NCBI GenBank assembly: GCA_025617745.1
Contig: CM046853.1
Coordinates: forward strand, 57,063,233-57,127,232
Direction: 5' to 3'
From: Heliocidaris erythrogramma
Lineage: Eukaryota > Echinodermata > Echinoidea > Camarodonta > Echinometridae
DNA length: 64,000 nucleotides
Shown one piece after another: positions 18,560 through 48,094 of the stretch (position 1 is its first letter; every line of letters begins with the position of its first letter). The notes under the pieces were generated by a model. It worked only from the letters and a program-made list of their open reading frames with translations. It was not told where the DNA came from and did no database searches. The position numbers and the translations under genes were made by a program.

Positions 18560-19520
18560 TCGCCATCGGACGCCATTTCCGGTGGCAAATCGAGTCAGTG
18601 TCGGATGAATGTCGAGTCAGTCCGATGCGTGTCAGATTGGTGTTGTGGAACTGTTGGACTTGTCTATCCGATGGATGACGACAATCTGATGAGTGTCCGA
18701 TAATTAGCAGTCATCTGACGCTCATCTGATTGCAATCTGTGGTCTGCCCGACACGCCTGATAGCCGCCCGGCACCAATTCGATTTCCATCGGAAAGTAAC
18801 ATGATATTAGCACCGTCCGTTTGCTATCCGTTGTGACATCATCAACTCAAATGCCATCCGACACACATCGCATAGCAAACGGTGACATCTGATGGCCAAC
18901 AGACTACAAAAGGAGAGTCAGCCGACACTCACTTCGCAGATTTACATCAGACACTACAGCAACAAGATCATGAAGATGGCTCCAAGAAAGAACAGAAATG
19001 TTCGAGGACAGAAGGCAAAGGAGAGACCTCCCAGCATCAATAAGGACGTGGCCTTCTTTGCTTTTTCTCAACCTCCTCAGGACCTCAACGGTCATTGCAT
19101 CTTGTTGCATACATATAGTTTGTTGCTGGAGCAAAAAAAAAAACACAGTCCAGCGCTGCAGCGTTGCGAAGACTTTGATCCATGTCTAGTTTTGTCAGGA
19201 GGTGTAGCCCGCTTTTATACTCGACTGCCGATTTTGGCGACAATTCCGAACAGTATTGGGGTCAGTGTCCGATTACCCTAAGGATAGTAACGGATGTGTT
19301 GGATTGGTGTCGGGAGAGTGTTGGAAGTGTCAGATTGCTGTCAGGTCACCCTCGGATTACAATCCGAATGCAATCGGATCAATCGGACGCCGCCGATAAA
19401 ATGGCGGACAGACATGGGGCCGTTACCAGTCTTTCATCCGATTACCCCGATCAATGTTGGGTCTCTATCGGATTTTTCGGGGAAAAAAAAAACCGATGTC
19501 GGGTGATTTTTCAGCGGAAC
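18560..19520. repeat. Degenerate CCGAT/ATCGG-rich repeat region
   Basis: Words such as GTCCGAT, CGGATG, TCGGA and their inverses recur every few tens of bases on both strands (also at 17870-18020). This suggests a decayed transposon built of short subterminal repeats. No boundaries established, no gene supported. Confidence 0.4.
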
Positions 19521-20104
19521 TCATCGGAACGCTGTGATTTTAGCAAAATTGGGATCAGATGGGCTTCAGATTGGGTTCCGATGGTCAGTGCAATGGGGCT
19601 ATTATCGATCTATGAGCCAGGGCTGTTTTGGGATTGTTCAAATGCACATTAGTGGAAATTCGGGTAAGGTATTTATGTATGGACGAGTAATTGCAAAAAG
19701 GCTGCCATGGAAACTGAAAGTGATATAAACATATTTCCGGTAGTCCAGACCATGCGGGATATCATTTTGAATATTATCTTCAAGTTTCATTGCATCATGA
19801 TAAGGAATTAAAAAGTAACAACTTAAAAGGAAAAGGTTCAAGTGCTCAGTGTGTTAACAAATATTTAAAATCTCAAATGTCCACAAAACCGAGGTTTTAT
19901 GGTACTTTGCAAGGTACTCTGCTAATACGCAACGAAGATGTCCATTATCAAAATGGTGTTTACATACATCAAAGAAATATACAATATATATTTACTTTCT
20001 GAATAATGTTTGAAACCCATATCAAACCGTACGTATAAAAACGAATCAATTTTCACGCCAAAATATACAAAAACTTCTCAAAAACATGTGCTTTTGCTTT
20101 GAGA

Positions 20105-20480
20105 ATTGATTTGATTTGATTTGATTTGATTTATTTATCTATCTTTATGATCTTTTTTTTTTCTTCAAACATATTTTACAAACTGATTACAACATAATAA
20201 ACAAATATTAATATATTATAGAGTAATTGCATTGTATAATGAACGTAAATGAATCATAAATAAGGACTGTCACATAAGCAAAGCTTGATGGCCTGACAAT
20301 CCTTTACTAAAAAATAGGAAATGCTAAAGAAAGGGGGATATAAAAAGGGGGAGCAAAGACTTTTCATTGTATTCAAAGTAATGAGATGAGATGTATGGAG
20401 AAAGAAAACATAAATAGAAGAGGATGGTTGTTATGACAACAGTCAGTGTGGTGCCTAATTGGTCGGTATTAAATTGTGCA
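20105..20480 (-). mobile_element. LINE 3' end with (AATCA)n tail
   Basis: TTGATTTGATTTGATTTGAT at 20107-20130 followed by AT-rich DNA (ACATATTTTACAAACTGATT), the same layout as the element at 18031. No coding signature reached. Confidence 0.5.
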
Positions 20481-20639
20481 GAATACGATTTTTAGTACGA
20501 TGACCAAGTTTCAATGAAATGGAATATGCATACTTAAAACATGTCAAAAAGGTACAATAGGACCCTCTTGATTTTCGCCATGAGCAGCCACTCTTGTTGT
20601 TAACATTTTGAATATCTTAAAGTACATTATTAAAGAAGA

Positions 20640-21200
20640 TTTTTTAAAGTCATGGCGGGTGCACCCCTCTAGGTACCCTACTGAACCCATTGATATTGTA
20701 AGCAATTTAAAGCTAAAAAACAGCTCTGTGTATCATGATATAACTAATGTTTACTAAAAATACCATTCATGAAATAGTTTCTCCTTTAACACATATTGAT
20801 AATCTATCACTAAAAAACGGCGCCGTTCCTAATAAAATGAAGATAGCAAAGGTCATATGTATTCAAGAAAGGTGACCAACAAGACAATTTTATTACAGCC
20901 CTTTATCACTTCTAACAAGCTTCTCAAAAAATCTTGAAAAAATGTTTATTCTGGACTCATTACGTTTTTAAATAATAATCATGTCCTCTCCGGGTCTCAA
21001 TTTGGTTTCCGCAAAATAAATCATGACATATTGTTGTATAAGTTTTTTCTGTGGTATCCATGGGAAGACCTTGGAGTGGTTGAGGAACTACCTTAGTGAT
21101 AGAAAACAATATGTATCATGAATGGTTTTGAATCGACTTGTGGTATCCCCAAGGCTCTCTGTTAGGCCTGCTCCTGTTTATTTTATATACACTAGCTCAT
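20640..21200 (+). mobile_element. Decayed LINE reverse transcriptase fragment
   Basis: Broken frames on the + strand contain reverse transcriptase landmarks in order: LLTSFSKNLEK, SGSQFGFRK (near 20990), WLRNYLSDRKQYV (near 21080) and PQGSLLGLLLFILYT (near 21145-21190). This is the order seen in CR1/L2/jockey-type RT domains. A frameshift lies just before PQGS and stops are present upstream. Confidence 0.75.
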
Positions 21201-21480
21201 CTGCAGGGCGCCGTCCTAATCGAGCGGTCGCCGTCGAGCGATTTAGGTCAAAAATCGAAGCCGCTAGATCAAAGGCTTCCGAGCGGTCGCCGCCCGCAAA
21301 TGGGTGGGTTATCAGTCGGTCTCCCCCGACTGCCGATTTTCCCCGATTTCGCCCAGTTTTGACCTTAAATCGACCGGCGACCGACGGCATCGCTGGGATT
21401 TTATTGCCCGCTCGACTTCTCCAAAAATCGTTGGGCGATGCCTAAATTCAAGCGGCGACCGGGCAGGATACAAACAGGTC
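21200..21480. repeat. GC-rich block with CGACCG/CGGTCG words on both strands
   Basis: Contains CGAGCGGTCGCCG near 21220 and 21280, and its inverses CGGCGACCG near 21375 and 21452, so the block can fold on itself. It resembles the foldback-type elements elsewhere in the window. Ends not established. Confidence 0.45.
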
Positions 21481-21519
21481 GGTTGCCTCTCTGATTTGCG
21501 ACCAAAGCATTATTAAACG

Positions 21520-21690
21520 CAGTGGCGGATTCAGGGGGGGGGGGGGGGCACAGCCGGCCCGTGCCCCCCCCCCTTTTGGAAGAGAAGTCTGAATTTTTAC
21601 GGTAGACGATCCGCCATTTTCTCGATTGTGCCCCCCCCCCCCCCTTTTTTTAAAGTGAAGGAGTAAACTCCTAACGTGCGTTAAATCAAC
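21520..21690. mobile_element. hAT-like MITE with long G and C runs
   Basis: Begins CAGTGGCGGATTCAGG and holds GCCCGTGCCC and GACGATCCGCCATTTT, shared with 61117-61433. Related to 17400-17620. The right end is unclear. Confidence 0.45.
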
Positions 21691-22640
21691 CATATTTGCT
21701 GGTTTTACAGCGTTTGTCCGAAGTCTAGAATCCCATTTATATGTAAAAAAAAAAAAAATTTAAGGGACTAAGAACAAAAATAATGAGTGTTGATTGGCAT
21801 ATTTGTGTGTCATTCTGTATAGGGGTATTTGGCGGGGGGGGGGGGGGGGGGTCTGGCACGTAGATCCCTCAAATATATCATGATGATTTCTGGCAGTACA
21901 TATGTAAGTCTGGACAAAGCCAATTATGGGGGGTTTGTTTTTTTGTGTGTTTTTTTTTCCCACGAACTTTCGTTTTACCTAATCTCGCTCATAGAGGGTG
22001 TATATAGAGGGTGTATATCAGTAACGTCTAACAGTCATTCTCCACCATTTGCGTATCTTTTCCCACAGGTTTCATCGGGTCTCCTTTCTAGCTGATCTAG
22101 CTCAATAATGGTGGATGAAGTTTACCTTAGGGCCGTCTGGCAGGCACTCTCCACCACTTAAATCGTCTGGCAGTGGTCAGTAATTGTTGTGTATCTTTGG
22201 ACTATGGCGAATCTTGTCATATAGGTTTCTTAGGGTTTCCTTTCCAGCTGATCTAGCTCAATATTGGGAGTTGGGGTACATTAAGGGCGTCTGTCATGCA
22301 CTCTGGCAGACAATTTCCCATTGGTTTCATCGGGTTTTCTTTCCAACTGAGCTAGCTCAGTTTTTGGACCCACTTTCGGGGCCGTCTGGCGGGCACCCCC
22401 AACCACTTAACAAGTCTGGCATTGTCCATTCAAGTACCTTGGGACTATTGCGAATCTGTTCATATAGATTTCTTAGGGTTTCCATTCCAGCTGATTGAGC
22501 TCAGTATTTTGACATCTTTTTTGACCTCCCCCTGGCCACACCCACCACATAGAACATACCGGTCAATTCGGTATATCGGACTATGCGATCTTTATATTCA
22601 TGCATATGAAAATTGGTTTCCTAGGTTGACCCCCCCCCCC
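21655..22640. repeat. Right arm of a large inverted repeat pair, with ~125-bp tandem units
   Basis: Inverse partner of 15960-16570. From about 22050 to 22560 it is made of four or five degenerate repeats with GTTTCATCGGGT or TTTCTTAGGGT, then TTCCTTTCCAGCTGATCTAG and GGCGTCTG. Its right end (GTATATCGGACTATGCGATC to GGTTGACCCC) is also found at 38122-38187. Confidence 0.65.
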
Positions 22641-22648
22641 CCCCTGAA

Positions 22649-22844
22649 TATAAATATAAAGCCCATGTGACTTTCGTAATCCACGCCAAATTTCCTGTCA
22701 CATGTGACTCTCGCAATCAAGTTTATGGTCCCTACGTGCGCATAAATTGAGACCACTGTATGTCAAGTGACATCTTCTGTCACTTGGCGGTACCTCCTAG
22801 ACAAAAGCAGATTGTTTTCTGATCTCCTCCAGAAATTCAAATAG
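22649..22844 (+). promoter_or_regulatory. Promoter-proximal block and candidate 5' noncoding exon of copy 2
   Basis: Starts with TATAAATATAAA (22649-22660). Next come two tandem ~37-bp repeats of CATGTGACTTTCGTAATC type, then the palindrome CAAGTGACA-TCTTC-TGTCACTTG (22764-22786). It ends in a good donor: AAATAG (exon) then GTGAGA at 22845. Spliced to the CAG acceptor at 23580-23582 it would give a 5' untranslated leader two bases before the ATG. Inference from conservation; no transcript evidence. Confidence 0.5.
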
Positions 22845-22894
22845 GTGAGATAATCTATCTTTTGTTTAAAATGACCAAAAAATCTGTTTCGTTC

Positions 22895-23175
22895 ATACTA
22901 TTTATATCATTATTATTATTGATATTATTAGCATTATTAGCATCATTATTACCACTATTATTATAACTACTGACTATTAAAGATATATTCTACCTGACTG
23001 CTAAGCAGTCAAGCAGGCAGGTAGGTAGGTAAGTAGGCTACCAGGGAACCAACTGCTGTAATTCCTATTTTAAGGGACCTTGTATTATTGAGGATTTTGA
23101 GTTATAGACTTGCTTTCGAATGTGGGACCTCCTAGTAACTAGGCAACTACTCTACCACTGAACAATAACGCCTCC
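22895..23175 (-). mobile_element. tRNA-derived SINE upstream of copy 2
   Basis: The - strand head (near 23175) reads GTTCAGTGGTAGAGTAGTTG, an A-box-like start, then GGTCCCACATTCGAAAGC, a B-box-like stretch. The tail is an ATT-rich run near 22910. The same SINE stands at the same place before the partial unit, copy 3 and copy 4, so it predates their duplication. Confidence 0.7.
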
Positions 23176-23584
23176 TTTTAAAATCAAATATGCATCGAAA
23201 ATAAAACGTTTTCGTGCAGAGATGGTGATTTTGTAAGGTGGGGGGGGGGGGGGGTCTTGTTTTTAATGACTTGATTCCTAGTGTATCTTCATTCTTCTTC
23301 ACCCATTGTGTACCGTGATGACTATCTGATTAGAGCTATAGTTTTTTCTAACATTAGTGTGAATCCCAAACCCACTGAAAAACTAAATTTACTTGACAGG
23401 AAACCCAAGTTTAATCATCCATTTCAAAGTGATGTGTTAATTGCATATTTTCTTACCTCAAGTAAACTTTCATATATATATCATTAGAGATCTTCATTCC
23501 AACATTATTCCGCGACTTTATTGATATAGGTGTTTTGATCAAGGAACATATTATTTTGATTCCTGTATGTGTATCTTTGCAGAC

Positions 23585-33380
<9,796 letters not shown>

Positions 33381-33530
33381 TGTGCATTGCATCGCTTCCG
33401 TCTTGCATTTTTTCGTGCAAGAACATTCACATAAGTAATGCTGACATCCGATGATGCTCCAGTCCACTACTCACTTAATGATAATGATAACAATAATAAT
33501 AATAACAATAAAAGAAACTTACATTTATCA
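33381..33530 (+). other. 3' untranslated region of copy 2 with hairpin and poly(A) signal
   Basis: Hairpin CTTGCA/TGCAAG at 33402-33421, and AATAAA at 33507-33512, about 127 bases after the stop. Same arrangement in copy 3. Confidence 0.6.
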
Positions 33531-33734
33531 TGTGCGCATATATATCTCAAGGGATGATGAAGGAACATACAAATTATTGTGTACTTCAATAAAGTTGCCA
33601 TAGGGCGCTGAAAGTATAGCACCTTTCTTCTTTTAATGAGCTCTTATCCTGTCATTTTCGGATCACATCGATGATGATCTAGAGACATTTGAATTTACGT
33701 CTCGACTATTCTCGGGATATAGTATATAATGTTC

Positions 33735-34030
33735 AAGGTTCTTTATTTTCATATTTCACATTTCATTTTTTTTAAATACATATTATCAGTTTTGTTTACA
33801 ACAAATAATAATGATAAGAATAATACAGGGTTTTTTCAATAAACATAAGTACATAAAATATATGACATCACGTTGGATTGCTGGCTGTTACTTGTAAAAT
33901 AATGACTAATTACAAAATTGTAAAGTAAAAGCAAAGCTTGCTGGTTGTAGGCTCCAGAAAGTAATGCGATATAAATCTTACTACAAAGAGTTAAAGAAAA
34001 GTGTCAGTAAACAAGTATATGTATTATCAA
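33735..34030 (-). mobile_element. LINE 3'-end remnant in the 3' flank of copy 2
   Basis: AT-rich stretch beginning TGTTCAAGGTTCTTTATTTT. Also present after copy 3 (48445-48560) but not after copy 1, so it was inserted before copies 2 and 3 separated. Confidence 0.45.
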
Positions 34031-34589
34031 AATGTGCATCGAATGAATGGATAATCATCGAAGTAAAGTATGGATTTATACACAAAAATTATCCCGGGAT
34101 TACCAAGTGGCAGTTATGCCCCTAAAAAGCCGTCATTTTTGTTCAATAACTGATATGAACGACAATGATAACACATCATGTACCAAGACCATGTTAACTA
34201 CGCATGACGGTGGAATGAGTTAAATTCTAACGAATTAATTCGTTTTAAAATTATGTTGTTGGAATTTCTCTGTTCATGTTGCTATGCACTTTTTTGTTTA
34301 CACAAATTTCATTTGCTACGATGAACCGTAATTTGTCTATTTTTGCTACTTTGATAAATTGACCTGATAGATGAGATGCTGTAAACTCAATATGAAAATC
34401 TATTAAATATTACCATTTCTCATTTTATTAGATTGTTACTCATGTTTGTGTTTTTATAAGTCTAAAAAATCAAAAGAGAGGGAACTGAAAAAAAAGAGCA
34501 CTTGACAGGTTTTTCATAAGACATGACTAGCTTAAGTGTGATGTGATAATGCGAGTAAGAGAGAAGAAACTAAGACTGAGTTAACATTA

Positions 34590-34672
34590 TATCTGTAAAG
34601 CGCTTTAGAGACACCGTAGATGTATTTGGCGCTATATAAATCCAGAATATTATTATTATTATAAATCTGAAA
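34590..34672 (+). mobile_element. SINE 3' tail remnant
   Basis: GTAAAGCGCTTTAGAGACAC, then GGCGCTATATAAATCC and an ATT run. Same position as 9815-9890 and 49750-49830 in the sister flanks. Confidence 0.65.
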
Positions 34673-34713
34673 GGTTATTGCACAATAACCAGATATATTT
34701 TATTGAACTAAAA

Positions 34714-35289
34714 GGGGTCCGCTCTCTAGTCATAAGGACCGCTATTCATAATGGAGAAAAGGCTCATTATTCATAAGGACTGCTATTCATGATACAAGAA
34801 GAGGGTCGCTATTCATAATACGGACTGAGGGTCGCTGTTCATAATATGAGAAGAGGATCGCTATTCATAATACGAAATGAGGGTCGCTATGAATATGATT
34901 ATCATTCTGTATTATGAATAGCGACCCTCTTCTTCTATTATGAATAGCGACCCTCATTCCGTATCTTGAATAGTGGTCCTTATGATTATTGACCCCCAAT
35001 ATAAATTATGAATAGCGCCCCTTCTTCATGTTTATGAATAACGACCGCGATTTCGTAATTTATGAATAGTGGTCCTTATGAGTAATAACCCCCAATGTGA
35101 ATTAGGAATAGCAAACCTCATCTCACATTATGAATGCGGGTCCTCATGACTTTATGAATAGTGAGCCCCTTTCCGTTTTATGAATAGCGGACTTGCAGGT
35201 ATAAGAACTTACACGTTATGAATAGCGATCGTTCTTAACAGCGGTCATTATGACTAGCGGTCCTTATGACTGGCGATCAAAGTTGCCCC
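34714..35289. mobile_element. Foldback element of ~25-bp TGAATAGCG repeats
   Basis: Left ~200 bp: repeated GGGTCGCTATTCATAAT; the rest carries the inverse ATTATGAATAGCGACCC. Ends GGGGTCC...AGTCATAAGGACCGC and the inverse GCGGTCCTTATGACT...GCCCC are inverted repeats. Sister flanks (near 9910 and 49860) lack it, so it is an insertion. Built on the same plan as the TU-like element but from an unrelated repeat. Confidence 0.75.
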
Positions 35290-35867
35290 AGAAAACCATG
35301 AGATTAACAAATTGTCCAAGCAAAGAAATTTCCCGCGATTCTGACAACGGTATGGAAATCCTCCACCCTTCCCTTCCGAATTCCCGGGGTTTCTTATTAT
35401 TTTTTTAAAATAATTTTCTAAAGAAATACTTTCACTTCATAACAAAAGATTCTTTCATACAATGGTCGTCTGTCTCCACGTAGTGGTTTGGAAGAGGCTA
35501 TTTCGCTGTCCATACAGTGTTGTCAGATTTCAAATGGTTAGAAACACGGGAACAAAATGCGGGCTTGCTATCTATATGTAAAGTTATAAAGCCTTTAAAA
35601 ATCACAGTAGAGGAATAAAATATTGTAATTCACTGAAGAAAATGAGAGACATAATGAAGAAGAGAGATGAGTGTGCTGATATGTGCGCGATGAGATACAG
35701 ATGACAGAATATTTGAAAATTAAAGGTTTACCATGTGGACGGGATCCTATAAAGTCAATACAATTTGTCATTTCGATTTCTTGCAAAATGCAACTGTTCC
35801 ATTCAGATCGTTACTTAGTATTTCGGGGCACGGTGAAGGGGCATTCCCATTGGACAAAAAAGAAATC

Positions 35868-36430
35868 AAACTGACGCAACACTGATGGTCAGTGTTTTAA
35901 CAGAATGAGCAAGCATGAACGTTGAAAGCTTCTCTGAAATAAAAAGTGAAATAAAAAGTGCCCCTCCCCGGTACCAGAAATTCCCTCCGACGATGATTAC
36001 CCAGCTGCAGTGAAATTTCCCATTCCTCACCTCATATAAGCCATTTTGGCCTACCTACGTATCTGAAATAAAAGAAATAAAACCTGATTTTGAAAAATGT
36101 CGTGATCATGTCGTTCATTCACTTGTCTTTCATTCGAAAGGTTCGGGATTCAAATTCCTGCCGATAAAAACACATTTGACTAAGACATTTTATCTCCATT
36201 TACAATCTGAACTAACTCAAAAGATAGGCCTACGTGAAGTATGAGGAGCAAGTCAGTATAAAGTATATATGCCTACTCATGAAAGACAATGGAGTAAGAA
36301 TGAAAATCAGATCTAAATAAAGGTTAATATTACACTGAAAAAGTCACGACTATAAAAAAGGCATGACGTCTAATCACCAAGTAAACAAATTTATATTGTA
36401 TTGATACAAAATTTGATGCACCAATATTGA
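35868..36430 (+). repeat. 3'-flank block of copy 2 with SINE-like part
   Basis: Counterpart of 10519-10930, 13437-13860 and 50214-50760. It has GACGCAACACTGATGGTCAG and a B-box-like GGTTCGGGATTCAAATTCC near 36141. No gene supported. Confidence 0.6.
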
Positions 36431-36479
36431 TATTGGAAATGGAGCGGATTGTTTGTTGGGTAAAGTTGAAACTTAATCG

Positions 36480-36680
36480 TCCTTACACATGTGACTCTCT
36501 CGTAATCTACGTCAAGTTTATTTGCACATGCGACTTTCGTAATCTACGTCAAGTTTATGGCCCATACCTCGATCAGCAGGAAATGAGACCATTTTATGCC
36601 AAGTGACATTTTCTGTCACTTGGTGGTAACTACTACACCAAAGCAGATTGTTTTCTGATCCCTTCCTGAAATTTAAGTAG
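36480..36680 (+). promoter_or_regulatory. Promoter-proximal block of the truncated unit
   Basis: Same design as at 22649 and 38235: CACATGTGACTCTC-type repeats, palindrome CAAGTGACA/TGTCACTTG (36600-36622), and an exon-like end AAGTAG followed by GTGAGA at 36681. It belongs to the exon 1 stump at 38062. Confidence 0.45.
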
Positions 36681-36771
36681 GTGAGATAATCTTTTTTTAA
36701 ATGATAAAGGATTCACATATTGTTTTGGTCATATTATTTTGTATTATTTTCATTATTATTATTATTATTGA

Positions 36772-36802
<31 letters not shown>

Positions 36803-36854
36803 GTTGTTGTTATTATTATCATTATTGATATTATTATTATACTGAAAAACAGGA

Positions 36855-37125
36855 TCAAGTCCGTATATTCTTGAAAGACTTTGCTTTAACAAAGTGCAAC
36901 TTTATATGATATTGTGCTACTGTCCGAGTGTTTTCCTCAAGAGTCTCGTTGTGCCCAGTATAGCTGCCTTCTGCAGGTCGTAGACTTGTATATTCGGGGA
37001 GATCTTCACCATGCCTGTGTGTCCGATGATTACTGGGGTCACCTCTGCTTTGATGTTCCACATTTTCTCTATCTCTATCCTCAGGTCTTGGTATTTATGC
37101 CGTTTGTCTCTTTCCTTGACTGTTA
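36855..37125 (-). mobile_element. Retrotransposon C-terminal fragment
   Basis: The - strand reads KERDKRHKYQDLRIEIEKMW, then NIKAEVTPVIIGHTGMVK and DLQKAAILGTTRLLRKTL. From memory of the family, this resembles the C-terminal tail of RT-coding elements (KYQDL ... LW ... VPVVIG ... LQKAALLGTARILRKVL). It is not attached to an RT domain here. Confidence 0.6.
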
Positions 37126-37164
37126 TTATTATTATTCTTATTAATACTACTACTACTACTACTA

Positions 37165-37440
37165 CATTTGCCACTGTCCACCCAGGTGTTAAATGGGTAC
37201 CCGGTAGGATGCGAAAAGTTAATGTCGTTTGCTTAACAATGAGAGCATCACTGTATTGCCCACTGCTGGAATACTCCCCAGGGAGCGGAGAATGTGCATA
37301 CATTGTGTGCGGGCATGCCAGAATCCGAAGACCGGGGTAATAATATATGTAAAGCGCTTAGAGACATTACCGATGTATTAGGCGCTATATAAAAACGGAA
37401 TATTATTATTACTACTACTATTATACTACTACTACTATTA
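37165..37440 (+). mobile_element. SINE (head lost)
   Basis: CCACCCAGGTGTTAAATGGG and TACCCGG, then the tail GTAAAGCGCTTAGAGAC ... GGCGCTATATAAAAACGG and an ATT/ACT run. Confidence 0.6.
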
Positions 37441-37680
37441 TCATCACTACTGACGATTAAAGATATAGTTTACCTGACTGCTAAGCAGGCAAGTGTATAG
37501 GCCCCCAGTTAGGTCCCCTAGTTACGCTATAAGGGAACCAACGGCTGTAAGTCCTATTTGAGGGACTTGGTATTGAGGATTTATTAGTTAACGAAGGCCA
37601 CTAGTGCATCGTCTTGGTTTCGAATATGGGACCTCCCGGTTCCTAGGCAACTACTCTGCCACTGAGCAATCCTTTTAAAT
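37440..37680 (-). mobile_element. tRNA-derived SINE upstream of the truncated unit
   Basis: The - strand reads TTGCTCAGTGGCAGAGTAG ... GGTCCCATATTCGAAACC from about 37680. Paralogous to 22895-23175. Confidence 0.65.
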
Positions 37681-38061
37681 CAGATATGCATCGAAAATAA
37701 AACGTTTTCGTGCAGAGATAATGATTTCTTGGGGGAGTCTTGTTTTTAATCACTTGATTCCTAGTGTATCTTCATTCTTCTTCAACTATTGTGTACCGTG
37801 ATAACTATCTGACTAAACCTATAGTTTTTCTGAAAATAGCATAAGTGTGAATCCCCTACCCATTGAAAAACTAAATTTACTTGACAGGAAACCCAATCCA
37901 TTTTCAGCGTGATGTGTTAATTGCATATTTTAATTCCTGAAGTAAACGTTCATATATATCATAATAGATCGTCATTCCTGTATTATTCCCAGACCTTATT
38001 AGTATATAGGTGTTTTTAAGGAACATATTATTTTGATTCCTGCATGTGTATCTCTGCAGAC

Positions 38062-38121
38062 ATGAAGTACCTGAGTGTGTTGCTGGTGGCAGCCTGCGTG
38101 ATCGGCTCGCTGTCCATGTCG
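38062..38121 (+). pseudogene. Truncated cathepsin L exon 1 (60 nt) at a duplication breakpoint
   Basis: After a proper CAG acceptor (38057-38059) the ATG opens a frame for the first 20 residues (MKYLSVLLVAACVIGSLSMS). Right after the TCG codon (38119-38121) the sequence jumps to repeat DNA that equals 22571 onward. The rest of the gene is missing; the next complete unit is copy 3. One change, Val to Ile at residue 14, relative to copies 2 and 3. The frame runs 12 more codons and stops. Confidence 0.9.
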
Positions 38122-38184
38122 GTATATCGGACTATGCGATCTTTATATTCATGCATATGAAAATTGGTTTCCTATAGGTTGACC

Positions 38185-38230
38185 CCCCCCCCCCCGCCCC
38201 GCCCGGGGGGGGGGGGGGGGGGGGGGGCCC
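38185..38230. repeat. Adjacent C run and G run, possible assembly artefact
   Basis: A C-rich run turns directly into a run of about 25 G. The paralogous place at 22630-22644 has only a C run. A sign switch inside one homopolymer is suspicious. Confidence 0.6.
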
Positions 38231-38234
38231 GGAC

Positions 38235-38436
38235 TATAAATATAAAGCCCATGTGACTTTCGTAATCTACGCCAGGTTTCCTGTCACATGTGACTCTCGT
38301 AATCTACGTCAAGTTTATGGTCCCTACGTGAGCATAAATTGAGACCATCGTATGTCAAGTGACATCTTCTGTCACTTGGCGGTACCTCCTAGACAAAAGC
38401 AGATTGTTTTCTCATCTCCTCCAGAAATTCAAATAG
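38235..38436 (+). promoter_or_regulatory. Promoter-proximal block and candidate 5' noncoding exon of copy 3
   Basis: TATAAATATAAA (38235-38246), two CATGTGAC E-box-like repeats 37 bp apart (38250, 38287), palindrome CAAGTGACA-TCTTC-TGTCACTTG (38356-38378), then the exon-like end AAATAG and donor GTGAGA at 38437. The acceptor for this intron would be the CAG at 39221-39223. Confidence 0.5.
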
Positions 38437-38479
38437 GTGAGATAATCTTTTGTTTAAAATAACCCCCATATCTGTATGG

Positions 38480-38509
38480 TTCATAGTATTTATATCATTA
38501 TTATTATTA

Positions 38510-38555
<46 letters not shown>

Positions 38556-38835
38556 TATTGATATTATTATCATTATTATCATCATTTTTATTATTATCAT
38601 TATTTTCATTATTATCATTATTATCACTATTAACGATTAAAGATATATTCTACCTGACTGCTAAGCAGGCAAGCAGGTAGGTAGGTAGGTAAGTAGGCTA
38701 CCAGGGAACCAACTGCTGTAATTCGTATTTTGAGGGACTTTGTATTGAGGATTTTGAGTTATCGACTTGCTTTCGAATGTGGGACCTCCTGGTAACTAGG
38801 CCACTACTCTACCACTGAACAATCACGCCTCCTTT
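38480..38835 (-). mobile_element. tRNA-derived SINE upstream of copy 3
   Basis: Head near 38830 (inverse of GGGACCTCCTGGTAACTAGG ... CTACCACTGAACAAT), tail a long (ATT)n run at 38495-38640. Paralogous to the SINE before copy 2. Confidence 0.7.
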
Positions 38836-39225
38836 TAAAATCAAATATGCATCGAAAATAAAACGTTTTCGTGCAGAGATGGCGATTTTGTAAGGGGGTC
38901 TTGTTTTTAATGACTTGATTCTTAGTGTATCTTCATTCTTCTTCACCCATTGTGTACCGTGATGACTATCTGATTAGAGCTATAGTTTTTCTAACATTAG
39001 CGAAAGTGTGAATCCCCTACCCATTGTAAAACTAAATTTACTTGACAGGAAACCCAATCCATTTTCAGCGTGATGTGTTAATTGCATATTTTAATTCCTG
39101 AAGTAAACGTTCATATATATATCATAAGAGATCTTCATTCCTGTATTATTCCCAGACCTTATTAGTATAGGTGTTTTGATCAAGGAACATATTATTTTGA
39201 TTCCTGCATGTGTATCTCTGCAGAC

Positions 39226-48094
<8,869 letters not shown>

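Noticed and set aside
18892-19652. Frames of 129 and 156 codons in the CCGAT-rich region
   Set aside because: Overlapping frames in several phases of a repeat-rich block; no domain and no splice structure.
38450-38680. Leucine-rich 76-codon frame
   Set aside because: Translation of an (ATT)n microsatellite, the tail of a SINE.
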